From an uncultured Ruminococcus sp. (lineage in GTDB: Bacteria > Bacillota > Clostridia > Oscillospirales > Ruminococcaceae), in the NCBI RefSeq assembly GCF_902762735.1, contig NZ_CACWPP010000009.1, positions 1 to 64,000 of the forward strand: a stretch of DNA of 64,000 nt, given 5' to 3'. The position numbers and the translations under genes were made by a program. Below the pieces are notes generated by a model that worked only from the letters and a program-made list of their open reading frames with translations, had not been told where the DNA came from and ran no database searches. Positions 17,512 to 24,786 of this stretch are shown piece by piece. The first letter of the stretch is position 1, and every line of letters starts with the position of its first letter.

Positions 17512-17539
17512 ATCGGCGCTTGACTTTTGCCGCGCCGAT
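17512..17539. promoter_or_regulatory. Inverted repeat around the -35 box (candidate operator)
   Basis: ATCGGCGC (17512-17519) and GCGCCGAT (17532-17539) are perfect 8-bp arms, 20 bases centre to centre, enclosing the -35 box of the promoter at 17520-17548. A dimeric repressor bound here would block RNA polymerase. This is an inference from position. Confidence 0.45.
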
Positions 17540-17548
17540 GGGTAAAAT
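17520..17548 (+). promoter_or_regulatory. Promoter of the zinc-ribbon gene set
   Basis: TTGACT (17520-17525), a 17-base spacer and TAAAAT (17543-17548). The ATG is at 17565, so the leader would be very short. A 15-base sequence shared with the esterase promoter lies 17 bases upstream (17488-17502). Confidence 0.6.
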
Positions 17549-17564
17549 AGAAAGGAAGAGTGAA

Positions 17565-17831
17565 ATGGATTGTCCAAAATGCGGTGACGGTATGACCGCA
17601 GGTGTTCTGATGGGCGGGCGTGGTGACGGCGTTTACTGGCTTTCAAAGGAATACCGAAAAAAACACGCCTTCGCGCCTGTGACGAAAAAGGCGAAAGAAG
17701 AGGCGGGCATGTTTGCCATAAGTTCGGGTGGCGGTGTCTTCACCCAGAATGAAGATTTTTATGTCTGCAAAAAGTGCGGCTTGTTGATGGCTGAACTTCC
17801 CAATATAAAGGAGGCGGCTGACAGTGAGTAA
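17565..17831 (+). CDS. Small zinc-ribbon protein
   Basis: 88 residues from the ATG at 17565, with GGAAGAG upstream. The N-terminal MDCPKCGDGM and the later CKKCG (near residue 71) would form a four-cysteine zinc site, as in the small DUF6487-like proteins. Between them is a basic stretch (KEYRKKHAF, KKAKEE). The stop overlaps the GTG start of the next gene by eight bases, so the two are translationally coupled. The function is not known. Confidence 0.72.
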   Translation: MDCPKCGDGMTAGVLMGGRGDGVYWLSKEYRKKHAFAPVTKKAKEEAGMFAISSGGGVFTQNEDFYVCKKCGLLMAELPNIKEAADSE

Positions 17832-18246
17832 ATGTACGGAATGCGGCGGCGAAGTCTTTGTTAAGGCTCTCCTCAGCGGTGAGGAGGGGGCGCTCATATA
17901 CAAATACTACCCCGAAAATGATACGGTCGAGCATTATGCGCGGTACGACCTCAGCTGCCGCGAATGCGCGGGCTGTTCACAAAAAGACCGACCTGTGCTA
18001 ATCGCAAGAGAGGGCGGCGGCGACCCGAAAACGCTGGCAGACACACTGGCGGGCGAGGGCATAGCTTTCGGCAGATGCCCCGAATGCGGCGGCAGGCTGA
18101 TAAAGGATATGGCAGGCATGGGCAGTGCGGGAAATCTTCTGAAAAAGTTTGCCGCACAGGGTTTTCCGTACAGCTTTGCGCTGTTTGACCTGTGTGCCGA
18201 CTGCGGGCGCATATACGATGTGCGCGAGAAACTTATGGGGGTGTGA
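17824..18246 (+). CDS. Zinc-ribbon protein with three CxxC pairs
   Basis: 140 residues from a GTG, with AAAGGAGG about ten bases upstream. Cysteine pairs are at the N-terminus (KCTECGG), near residue 45-52 (CRECAGC), near 84-87 (CPECGG) and near 123-126 (CADCGR), suggesting two zinc sites. The region after the third pair is helical. No membrane segment is seen. It overlaps the preceding zinc-ribbon gene and ends two bases before the next start. The family is not recognised. Confidence 0.72.
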   Translation: MSKCTECGGEVFVKALLSGEEGALIYKYYPENDTVEHYARYDLSCRECAGCSQKDRPVLIAREGGGDPKTLADTLAGEGIAFGRCPECGGRLIKDMAGMGSAGNLLKKFAAQGFPYSFALFDLCADCGRIYDVREKLMGV

Positions 18247-18248
18247 AG

Positions 18249-18617
18249 ATGAACGCTGAACTGAAAAAAGAGATAATGGCGGTGCTGGCTGACAAGCAGA
18301 CAGGCATCGACCCGACTACGCTGAGCGATGAAGACCTGCGTACCTACATAACGCTGATGTCGCTGAAAAACGATGGCAAAAACCACAAAATGGAGTACGC
18401 GGTGGAGACTGTCCGTGACCGTGACAACGGCGGCGCAGACGAGTCCGCGCTGGCAGATGTGCTGGCGATGTACGGCGAAAAAGGCTGGCGGCTGAAATTC
18501 TGCTTTACCGACGAGGTGGGCGTAGAAAGCCACAGCGCAACAGTCGCAGGCTACACCACAGGCACGAACGCCACGATAAACGAGATCGTGCTGATCTTTG
18601 AACGCCGCGGGGAATAG
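18249..18617 (+). CDS. DUF4177-like small protein
   Basis: The ATG at 18249 (MNAELKKEIMAVLADKQTG) is preferred, giving 122 residues. The C-terminal part follows the DUF4177 pattern: a first strand (MEYAVETVRD), a helix ending in YGEKGWRLKFCF, and a last strand (EIVLIFERR). DUF4177 proteins have no established function. It ends two bases before the RAYT start and begins two bases after the zinc-ribbon gene, so the three small genes are probably one operon into which the RAYT gene has entered or been added. Confidence 0.7.
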   Translation: MNAELKKEIMAVLADKQTGIDPTTLSDEDLRTYITLMSLKNDGKNHKMEYAVETVRDRDNGGADESALADVLAMYGEKGWRLKFCFTDEVGVESHSATVAGYTTGTNATINEIVLIFERRGE

Positions 18618-18619
18618 GG

Positions 18620-19201
18620 ATGTATGAGGGAAATGGTCGTGTTCACCCAAGACTAAAAAGATATGATTATAGCAAAGTTGGCTTTTATCATGTCACTATA
18701 TGCACTGAAAAAAGGGTACCTGTTCTTTCTAAAATACAACGCATTAATGATTCTGAGAATGACGTATGTGGTGTAGGGCGGGGGCTTGCTCCCGCCGGTA
18801 AAAACCACGCAAGTGTTGTTTTATCGCCAATTGGAAGAATTGCAGAAGAACAATTGATGAAATTAAATGAACGCTATCCTTGCGTTAATGTATATAATTA
18901 CATGATAATGCCCGATCATATACATATCATTTTCAGAATTGCGGAGGACAAGGCGGGAGCAAGCCCCCGCCCTACCCTCATGGAGGTAGTTTGCTCATTT
19001 AAATCCTTAGTTACAATTATATGTAATAAACGGGCGAATAAACAAGGTCGCAAGATTTTTCAGACATCTTTTTATGACACCGTGATATGGAACGAAGAAC
19101 AGCTTAAACAGGTGAGTGAGTATATTTCCCGAAATCCTGACAGATGGGCAGCAAATGCCGAACGTTTCGGCAAAAATAAATATCTATATATAAAGGAGTA
19201 A
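18620..19201 (+). CDS. REP-associated tyrosine transposase (RAYT, Y1/IS200-like)
   Basis: 193 residues, family length 150-230. The HUH motif is PDHIHIIF near residue 97, and the catalytic tyrosine is likely Tyr167 in SEYISRNPDRW. The start KRYDYSKVGFYHVTICTEKR and NVYNYMIMPDHIH fit the TnpA-REP family, which nicks and joins single-stranded DNA at palindromic REP sequences. The coding region contains a perfect 24-bp inverted repeat (18773-18796 and 18952-18975). The gene is more AT-rich than its neighbours and is set between an operon and xylB, six bases from the xylB ATG, which suggests acquisition. It looks intact. Confidence 0.9.
   Translation: MYEGNGRVHPRLKRYDYSKVGFYHVTICTEKRVPVLSKIQRINDSENDVCGVGRGLAPAGKNHASVVLSPIGRIAEEQLMKLNERYPCVNVYNYMIMPDHIHIIFRIAEDKAGASPRPTLMEVVCSFKSLVTIICNKRANKQGRKIFQTSFYDTVIWNEEQLKQVSEYISRNPDRWAANAERFGKNKYLYIKE
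18773..18975. repeat. Perfect 24-bp inverted repeat inside the RAYT gene
   Basis: The arms 18773-18796 and 18952-18975 are exact reverse complements with 155 bases between them. Each arm is itself nearly palindromic (GGCGGG...CCCGCC around a GCTTGC core), as REP sequences are. Both arms stay in frame, encoding VGRGLAPAG and AGASPRPT. Confidence 0.9.
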
Positions 19202-19206
19202 TAACT

Positions 19207-20730
19207 ATGGCATATGTAATAGGCGTTGACTGCGGTACCAGCGGTACCAAGACGGTGCTGTTCGATGAAAAGGGAACAGTGGTGGCTTCAAAGACCATCG
19301 AGTACCCAATGTATCAGCCGAAGAACGGCTACGCTGAACAGGACCCCGCTGACTGGGCAGGCGCGATGGTCAACACAATCAAGGCTGTAATGTCGCAGAG
19401 CGGCGTGAACAAGAACGATGTCAAGGGCATCGGCATTTCGGGACAGATGCACGGTCTGGTAATGCTGGATAAGGATAACAACGTGCTGAGAAAGTCCATT
19501 ATCTGGTGCGACCAGAGAACCGCAAACGAAGTCGCATGGATGAACGAACATGTGGGCGAGAAGAAACTCATCGAGATAACCGCCAACCCCGCCCTGACAG
19601 GCTGGACTGCGGCAAAGATACTCTGGGTGAAGAACAATGAGCCTGAGATATATTCAAAGGTCGCACATATACTTCTTCCTAAAGACTACCTGCGCTTCGT
19701 GCTGACACATGAGTATGCCACCGAAGTTTCCGATGCTTCGGGCATGCAGCTGCTCGATGTTCCCAACAGAAAGTGGTCTGATGAACTGCTGAGCGCTTTT
19801 GAGATAGACAAGAACTGGCTGGGCAAGGTTCACGAATCCTGCGAGATAACAGGCACTCTCACAAAAGCTATGGCTGACGAACTGGGACTCAACGAGGGCA
19901 CTATCGTTGTGGGCGGCGCAGGCGACAATGCGGCTGCTGCCATCGGTACAGGCGTTTGCGAGGACGGCAAGGCGTTCACCACCATAGGCACTTCGGGCGT
20001 TGTTTTTGCCCACACATCGGGCATCGCCATCGACCCTAAGGGCAGAGTACACACCTGCTGTGCGGCAGTACCCAACAGCTGGCACGTTATGGGAGTTACT
20101 CAGGGCGCAGGTCTGTCACTGAAATGGTTCAGAGATAACTTCTGCAATCCCGAAAAGGAAACTGCAAAGTACATGGGCGTTGACGAGTATTATTTGATGG
20201 ACAAGCAGGCTGAAACAGTCCCCGTTGGCGCAAACAGACTGCTCTACCTGCCTTACCTGATGGGCGAGCGCACACCTCACCTTGACCCGAATGCAAGAGG
20301 TGTGTTCTTCGGTCTTTCCGCTATGCACACCAAAAAAGAGATGCTCCGCGCTGTTATGGAGGGTGTAAGCTACTCTCTGCGTGACTGCGTTGAGGTGTTC
20401 CGCGAGATGGATATAAACGTTTCCGACATGATGGCTTGCGGCGGCGGCGGAAGTTCACCGCTGTGGCGCTCCATGCTGGCAGACCTCTACAATTGCCCCG
20501 TAAAGACCGCATCTTCAAAGGAAGGTCCTGCACTGGGCGTGGCTCTGCTTTCGATGGTCGGCGCAGGCATTTACTCAAGTGTCCCCGAGGCTTGCAAGGC
20601 TGTCGTTGCGACCGACAAGATACAGCAGCCCAACGCCGAAGCAGTCCCCGAGTACGAGAAATTCTATCAGCTTTACCGCGAGATATACCCTGCACTCAAA
20701 GCACAGTTCGCAAAACTGGCACAGCTATGA
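19207..20730 (+). CDS. xylB: Xylulokinase
   Basis: 507 residues, the family length. FGGY-type sugar kinase that phosphorylates D-xylulose with ATP, linking xylose to the pentose phosphate pathway. Motifs include IGVDCGTSGTKTVLFDE at the N-terminus, GISGQMHGLV (substrate region), WCDQRT, GGAGDNAAAAIGTG near residue 237, GTSGVVFAHT, and the FGGY signature region MACGGGGSSPLWRSMLAD near 412. AAAGGAG precedes the ATG. No xylA lies next to it here. It heads a rightward group with an esterase and a GH43 enzyme that suits use of xylan breakdown products, and has a terminator just after its stop. Confidence 0.96.
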   Translation: MAYVIGVDCGTSGTKTVLFDEKGTVVASKTIEYPMYQPKNGYAEQDPADWAGAMVNTIKAVMSQSGVNKNDVKGIGISGQMHGLVMLDKDNNVLRKSIIWCDQRTANEVAWMNEHVGEKKLIEITANPALTGWTAAKILWVKNNEPEIYSKVAHILLPKDYLRFVLTHEYATEVSDASGMQLLDVPNRKWSDELLSAFEIDKNWLGKVHESCEITGTLTKAMADELGLNEGTIVVGGAGDNAAAAIGTGVCEDGKAFTTIGTSGVVFAHTSGIAIDPKGRVHTCCAAVPNSWHVMGVTQGAGLSLKWFRDNFCNPEKETAKYMGVDEYYLMDKQAETVPVGANRLLYLPYLMGERTPHLDPNARGVFFGLSAMHTKKEMLRAVMEGVSYSLRDCVEVFREMDINVSDMMACGGGGSSPLWRSMLADLYNCPVKTASSKEGPALGVALLSMVGAGIYSSVPEACKAVVATDKIQQPNAEAVPEYEKFYQLYREIYPALKAQFAKLAQL

Positions 20731-20738
20731 TAATATCT

Positions 20739-20766
20739 GCCCCCGCAATGTCGGGGGCATTTTTAT
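20739..20766 (+). terminator. Terminator of xylB
   Basis: GCCCCCG and CGGGGGC around CAATGT, then ATTTTTAT, nine bases after the stop. Confidence 0.85.
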
Positions 20767-20811
20767 TATATCACGATACGGTAGACCGGCTTTCAGTGCA
20801 AAAATAAATCT

Positions 20812-20907
20812 CCCAATTTTGATGTGTATTGCTGATGATACAAAATGGCTGTTCTTTCGTATTGTTCCCCCGCCTTCGGCGGGGGAACAATACACAACCA
20901 AATTGGG
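20812..20907. mobile_element. MITE-like element, family B, copy 1
   Basis: 96 bp. The ends CCCAATTTTGATGTGTATTG and the reverse complement of CCCAATTTGGTTGTGTATTG form 20-bp inverted repeats with three mismatches. A 16-bp perfect stem (20859-20893) with a TTC loop forms the right half. Copies at 37401-37495 and 55770-55864 are nearly identical. On the right it abuts a piece of family A interior (20908-20938, CTATACAGAACTTAGGG), so it may have landed in an older element. No clear flanking direct repeat here. Confidence 0.85.
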
Positions 20908-20955
20908 CTATACAGAACTTAGGGGGCTTGGCGTATATCTTTCCGCCCCTCGCCC

Positions 20956-20984
20956 TTGACATCATCTTTGCTATGTGTTATATT
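20956..20984 (+). promoter_or_regulatory. Promoter of the HAD phosphatase gene
   Basis: TTGACA (20956-20961), a 17-base spacer and TATATT (20979-20984), about 48 bases upstream of the ATG at 21033. Confidence 0.75.
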
Positions 20985-21032
20985 ATATCGGGCAGGCGGA
21001 TAAGCCTGCAAATGCAGTTTTCGGAGGTCATT

Positions 21033-21620
21033 ATGGATATTATTTTCGACATCGGCAAAGTGCTGATAGATTTTGATTTTGAAGATTTTGTGCGCAGTAT
21101 AGTCAGTGAGGACTGCGCCGACATCGTAACAAAAGCGATGTGGGGAAACCCACACTGGATAGAACTTGACAGGGGAGTGTGGTCGGTGGAAGAAGTCCTG
21201 CAAAAATTCATCGCCGAAGCCCCCGACCACGAATGGGATATACGCCATGTTTTCTCGCAGATAGGTAAGATACCTCACCCGAAAGATACCACCATACCCA
21301 TGATAGAAGAACTGAAACGCCGCGGACACCGCGTTTTCTTTCTTTCAAACTTTTTTGAGTTCCTGATACACGCCGCACCCGATGCGCTTAAATTCACGCG
21401 GTATATGGACGGCGGCATCTTCTCCTGCAACGAGAAAGTCGTCAAGCCCGATGCCGAGATCTATTCCCGCCTTTGCGAAAGATACGGCATATCAAAGGAT
21501 AACTGCGTGTTCATCGATGACAGCCCGAAGAATATCAAAGGCGCGAAAGACTTCGGCATACGCGGCATTCTCTACACAGGGCAGACCCCTCAGCAGCTGT
21601 TTGAGGAGATAGGCGTGTGA
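21033..21620 (+). CDS. HAD-superfamily hydrolase, YihX-like
   Basis: The ATG at 21033 (MDIIFDIGKVLIDFDFEDF) has CGGAGG upstream and fits the family; 195 residues. HAD motif I is FDIGKVL with the nucleophile Asp6, and as in YihX-type enzymes the second acidic residue is replaced by Gly. Motif II is FFLSN near residue 109, motif III is the Lys in KVVKPDAEIY near 136, and motif IV is FIDDSPKNI near 160. Enzymes of this group dephosphorylate small sugar phosphates such as glucose 1-phosphate; the substrate here is not determined. It has its own promoter between xylB and the esterase. Confidence 0.87.
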   Translation: MDIIFDIGKVLIDFDFEDFVRSIVSEDCADIVTKAMWGNPHWIELDRGVWSVEEVLQKFIAEAPDHEWDIRHVFSQIGKIPHPKDTTIPMIEELKRRGHRVFFLSNFFEFLIHAAPDALKFTRYMDGGIFSCNEKVVKPDAEIYSRLCERYGISKDNCVFIDDSPKNIKGAKDFGIRGILYTGQTPQQLFEEIGV

Positions 21621-21707
21621 AAGATCATTCACATGTCAACATGTAATAAAATGGAAATTTGTACTGAAAATCAGCAATAATCGGTCAGAGAAACTGCCCG
21701 ATATGTC

Positions 21708-21736
21708 TTGCAATTTGTCATGCTCGGTGGTAAAAT
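21708..21736 (+). promoter_or_regulatory. Promoter of the carboxylesterase gene
   Basis: TTGCAA (21708-21713), a 17-base spacer and TAAAAT (21731-21736). A 15-base sequence identical to one upstream of the zinc-ribbon promoter lies at 21674-21688, 19 bases before the -35 box. Confidence 0.65.
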
Positions 21737-21770
21737 ATATATAAAATATACCGTCTTAGGAGTTGACAAT

Positions 21771-23279
21771 ATGTTAAGGATAGCTAATACCGAAAACGGA
21801 AAGGTGCGCGGACTTCCTGCCGCCGACCCGCGAATAACATCTTTCAAGGGCGTGCCTTTTGCCGCACCGCCTGTCGGTGAGAACCGCTGGCGCGCACCTC
21901 AGCCCTGTGCTGACTGGCAGGGCGTGCGCGAATGCTTTGAATTCGCCCCCATCTCCATGCAGGACAGACCGGGCGTGGGTACTGACATCTACTGCCGCGA
22001 ATGGCATGTTGACCCCGATATACCCATCAGCGAGGACTGCCTTTACCTGAATATCTGGACGAACGCCAAGTCAGCCGATGAGCGTAAACCTGTGCTGGTG
22101 TGGTTCTTCGGCGGGGGATTTCAGTGGGGCTATACCTCAGAGATGGAGTTTGACGGCGAACGCCTTGCAAGACGTGATATAGTTGTGGTCTCGGTCAATT
22201 ACAGGCTGGGCGCGTTCGGCTTTATGGCGCACCCTCAGCTTACTGAGGAACAGCCCGATGCCCCATGCAATTTCGGCAGTCTTGACCAGCAGGCGGGTCT
22301 CAGATGGGTGCGCCGCAACATCGCGAATTTCGGCGGCGACCCCGATAATATCACCATCGCAGGTCAGTCGGCTGGCGGCGGAAGCGTCATGGCGCAGATG
22401 GCTTGCAAAGACAACGCAGGCGATTTCCAAAAAGCAGTCGTTATGAGCGGCATGTTCGGCAGTCCCTACGCGGTCAACAGCTTTTTCATTCCCCAAAGCC
22501 TAGAAGAAGCAGGAAAAAAAGGCGAGCGCCTGTTTGAATACATGGGTGTCAGCACCCTCGAAGAAGCCCGTAAACTCGATGCCGACTTTATCCGACAAAA
22601 GTATTCCGAACTGAGGAATAAAGGCGAGATGTTCTTCACCATCGTGCAGGATAACAAGTTCAGCACAGGCGACCCGATGGCGGCTTTCAAAAACGGCACA
22701 AGGAACCGCGTTCCCGTCATGGCAGGCAACACAGGCGACGAGTTCATGGAGTTTCTCCATGCCGATAACGAAGAACAGTTTGAAGCGCTGGCGGCAGACT
22801 GCTTCGGTGATGCGTCCGAAGATTTTCTCGCTTTCCCTGAAGCGCACAAGACCTGCGGCGGCGGCTGCGCACCCGTTTCAGCACCCGAACTCGGCGTGAA
22901 ATCGGCATATCTCGCAGAGGATAAACTCCCCGACAGCCGCCCATGCTACTATTACAGGTTCGTCCCCGATATACCGGGAGACGATCACCCGGGTACTTTC
23001 CATTCGGTCGATCTGTGGTTCTTCTTTGAAACACTTGCCAAGTGCAGCCGCCCCTACGAGGGCAGGCACTACGACATCGCCCGACAGATGTGCGATTACT
23101 GGGCGAATTTCATCAAAACGGGCGACCCCAACAGCTTTGACATAAACGGCAATAAACTCCCCGAATGGCGATGCTACACCGACAGCGACCGCGCCGAGAT
23201 GGAGTTCACCCCCGACGGCGCAAAGCCCTCGACCGAGAACAGTGCTTTCACGAGATTTCTGCTTGATAATATGAAATAA
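21771..23279 (+). CDS. Type B carboxylesterase
   Basis: The ATG at 21771 (MLRIANTENGKVRG) has TAGGAG nine bases upstream; 502 residues. Alpha/beta-hydrolase of the carboxylesterase family, with SEDCLYLNIW near residue 85, the oxyanion-hole FFGGGF near 111 and the nucleophile Ser in AGQSAGGGS near 199. The His appears to be in PGTFHSVDLWFF near 410. There is no signal peptide, so it acts in the cytoplasm. Given the GH43 gene 22 bases downstream, deacetylation of imported xylo-oligosaccharides is a reasonable inference, though the family hydrolyses many esters. Confidence 0.9.
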   Translation: MLRIANTENGKVRGLPAADPRITSFKGVPFAAPPVGENRWRAPQPCADWQGVRECFEFAPISMQDRPGVGTDIYCREWHVDPDIPISEDCLYLNIWTNAKSADERKPVLVWFFGGGFQWGYTSEMEFDGERLARRDIVVVSVNYRLGAFGFMAHPQLTEEQPDAPCNFGSLDQQAGLRWVRRNIANFGGDPDNITIAGQSAGGGSVMAQMACKDNAGDFQKAVVMSGMFGSPYAVNSFFIPQSLEEAGKKGERLFEYMGVSTLEEARKLDADFIRQKYSELRNKGEMFFTIVQDNKFSTGDPMAAFKNGTRNRVPVMAGNTGDEFMEFLHADNEEQFEALAADCFGDASEDFLAFPEAHKTCGGGCAPVSAPELGVKSAYLAEDKLPDSRPCYYYRFVPDIPGDDHPGTFHSVDLWFFFETLAKCSRPYEGRHYDIARQMCDYWANFIKTGDPNSFDINGNKLPEWRCYTDSDRAEMEFTPDGAKPSTENSAFTRFLLDNMK

Positions 23280-23301
23280 AAGGCAAAAAGGAGGATATTC
23301 A

Positions 23302-24702
23302 ATGTCAAAAAAACAAGCATTCAACCCCTATCTGCCAAGCTGGGAATATATCCCAGACGGCGAACCCTACGTTTTTGGCGACAGAGTGTATGTTTACGGT
23401 TCACACGACAAGTGGAACGGCTATGTGTTCTGCATGGGCGACTATGTATGCTGGTCTGCACCGCTGAACGATCTGGGCAATTGGCGCTATGAGGGCGTTA
23501 TTTACCCCAGAAACGCCGACCCCATGAACAAGGACGGTCACATGTGTCTCTACGCGCCCGATGTCACAGTCGGTCCCGACGGCAGATACTACCTCTATTA
23601 CGTGCTTGACAAAGTCGGCGTGATGTCGGTGGCTGTCTGTGATGAACCTGCGGGCAGGTACGAATTTTACGGCTATGTACACTATAAGGACGGCACTCGT
23701 CTCGGCGAAAGAGAGGGCGATGAACCCCAGTTCGATCCGGGTGTGCTGACTGAGGACGGCATCACTTACATGTACAGCGGCTTCTGCGGCATCGGTGACA
23801 AGTCCCGCATAGGCGCAAAGGTGGTCACTCTCGATAAGGACATGCTGACCGTCATTCACGAACCCACCGTTGTCGTGCCGGGAAGCTGTTACAGCGAGGG
23901 CACAGACTTTGAAAAGCACGCATTCTTCGAGGCTTCGTCAATACGCAAGGTCGGGGATAAATATTACTTCATCTACTCCTCAGAGGTCATGCACGAACTC
24001 TGCTATGCTGTCAGCGACAGCCCTCTTGACGGCTTTAAATACGGCGGAGTTCTGGTAAGCAACACCGACCTGCACATAGACAGCTACAAGCCCGCCGACA
24101 TGCCCACCTGTCGGGGCGCTAACAATCACGGCAGTATCATTCAGCTGAATGATGACTGGTATATCTTCTACCACCGCCATACCAACGGCACATGGTTCTC
24201 CCGTCAGGGCTGTGCCGAAAAGCTGACCCTTAATGCTGACGGCAGTTTCGGTCAGGCAGAGATAACTTCCTGCGGACTCAACGGCGGACCGCTGGTCGGC
24301 AAGGGCGAATATCCCTCTTATATCGCCTGCTGTCTGTTCACCGAAAAGCCCGAACTTTACATCGGCGACCTCAACGCCCCCCGCATCGTGCAGGACGGCA
24401 GTGACGGTGACGAAGAAACAGGCTACATCACAAACGTCCACAACGGCACGAATATCGGATTCAAGTATTTCGACTGCAAGGGCATCACCAAATTCAGCGT
24501 GACCACCCGCGCCTACGGTCACGGCGTATTTCAGATCAAGACCGCATGGGACGGTGAAGTGCTGGGCGAGATAAAAGTCGAAGGCACCAACGTCTGGGTG
24601 ACCAACAGCACCGATGCCGCGATCCCCGACGGTGTTAACGCCATCTGGCTGACATTCAAGGGCGATGGCAGTCCTCAGTTAAAGTCTTTCACTCTGGGAT
24701 AA
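23302..24702 (+). CDS. Glycoside hydrolase family 43 enzyme
   Basis: 466 residues, no signal peptide. The five-bladed propeller of GH43 is indicated by the opening block NPYLPSWEYIPDGEPYVFG (likely catalytic base Asp in PDGEP), YAPDVTV near residue 84 (pKa-modulating Asp), the general-acid Glu in FFEASSIRK near 207, and WYIFYHRHTNGT near 290. A C-terminal beta-sandwich of about 120 residues resembles a CBM6-type module. Likely a beta-xylosidase or alpha-L-arabinofuranosidase acting inside the cell. It follows the esterase by 22 bases with GGAGG ahead of the ATG. A paralogue is at 56432-57760. Confidence 0.92.
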   Translation: MSKKQAFNPYLPSWEYIPDGEPYVFGDRVYVYGSHDKWNGYVFCMGDYVCWSAPLNDLGNWRYEGVIYPRNADPMNKDGHMCLYAPDVTVGPDGRYYLYYVLDKVGVMSVAVCDEPAGRYEFYGYVHYKDGTRLGEREGDEPQFDPGVLTEDGITYMYSGFCGIGDKSRIGAKVVTLDKDMLTVIHEPTVVVPGSCYSEGTDFEKHAFFEASSIRKVGDKYYFIYSSEVMHELCYAVSDSPLDGFKYGGVLVSNTDLHIDSYKPADMPTCRGANNHGSIIQLNDDWYIFYHRHTNGTWFSRQGCAEKLTLNADGSFGQAEITSCGLNGGPLVGKGEYPSYIACCLFTEKPELYIGDLNAPRIVQDGSDGDEETGYITNVHNGTNIGFKYFDCKGITKFSVTTRAYGHGVFQIKTAWDGEVLGEIKVEGTNVWVTNSTDAAIPDGVNAIWLTFKGDGSPQLKSFTLG

Positions 24703-24739
24703 CATCGGCACTATATTTCCGCGCTATAAAGGCAAAAAA

Positions 24740-24769
24740 ATACCGCAGCCCCCACACGGACTGCGGTAT
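24740..24769. terminator. Bidirectional terminator between GH43 and phosphoglucomutase
   Basis: ATACCGCAG (24740-24748) and CTGCGGTAT (24761-24769) with an A-run on the left and T-rich sequence on the right, set between two convergent genes. Confidence 0.85.
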
Positions 24770-24786
24770 TATCATTTCAAATAAGC

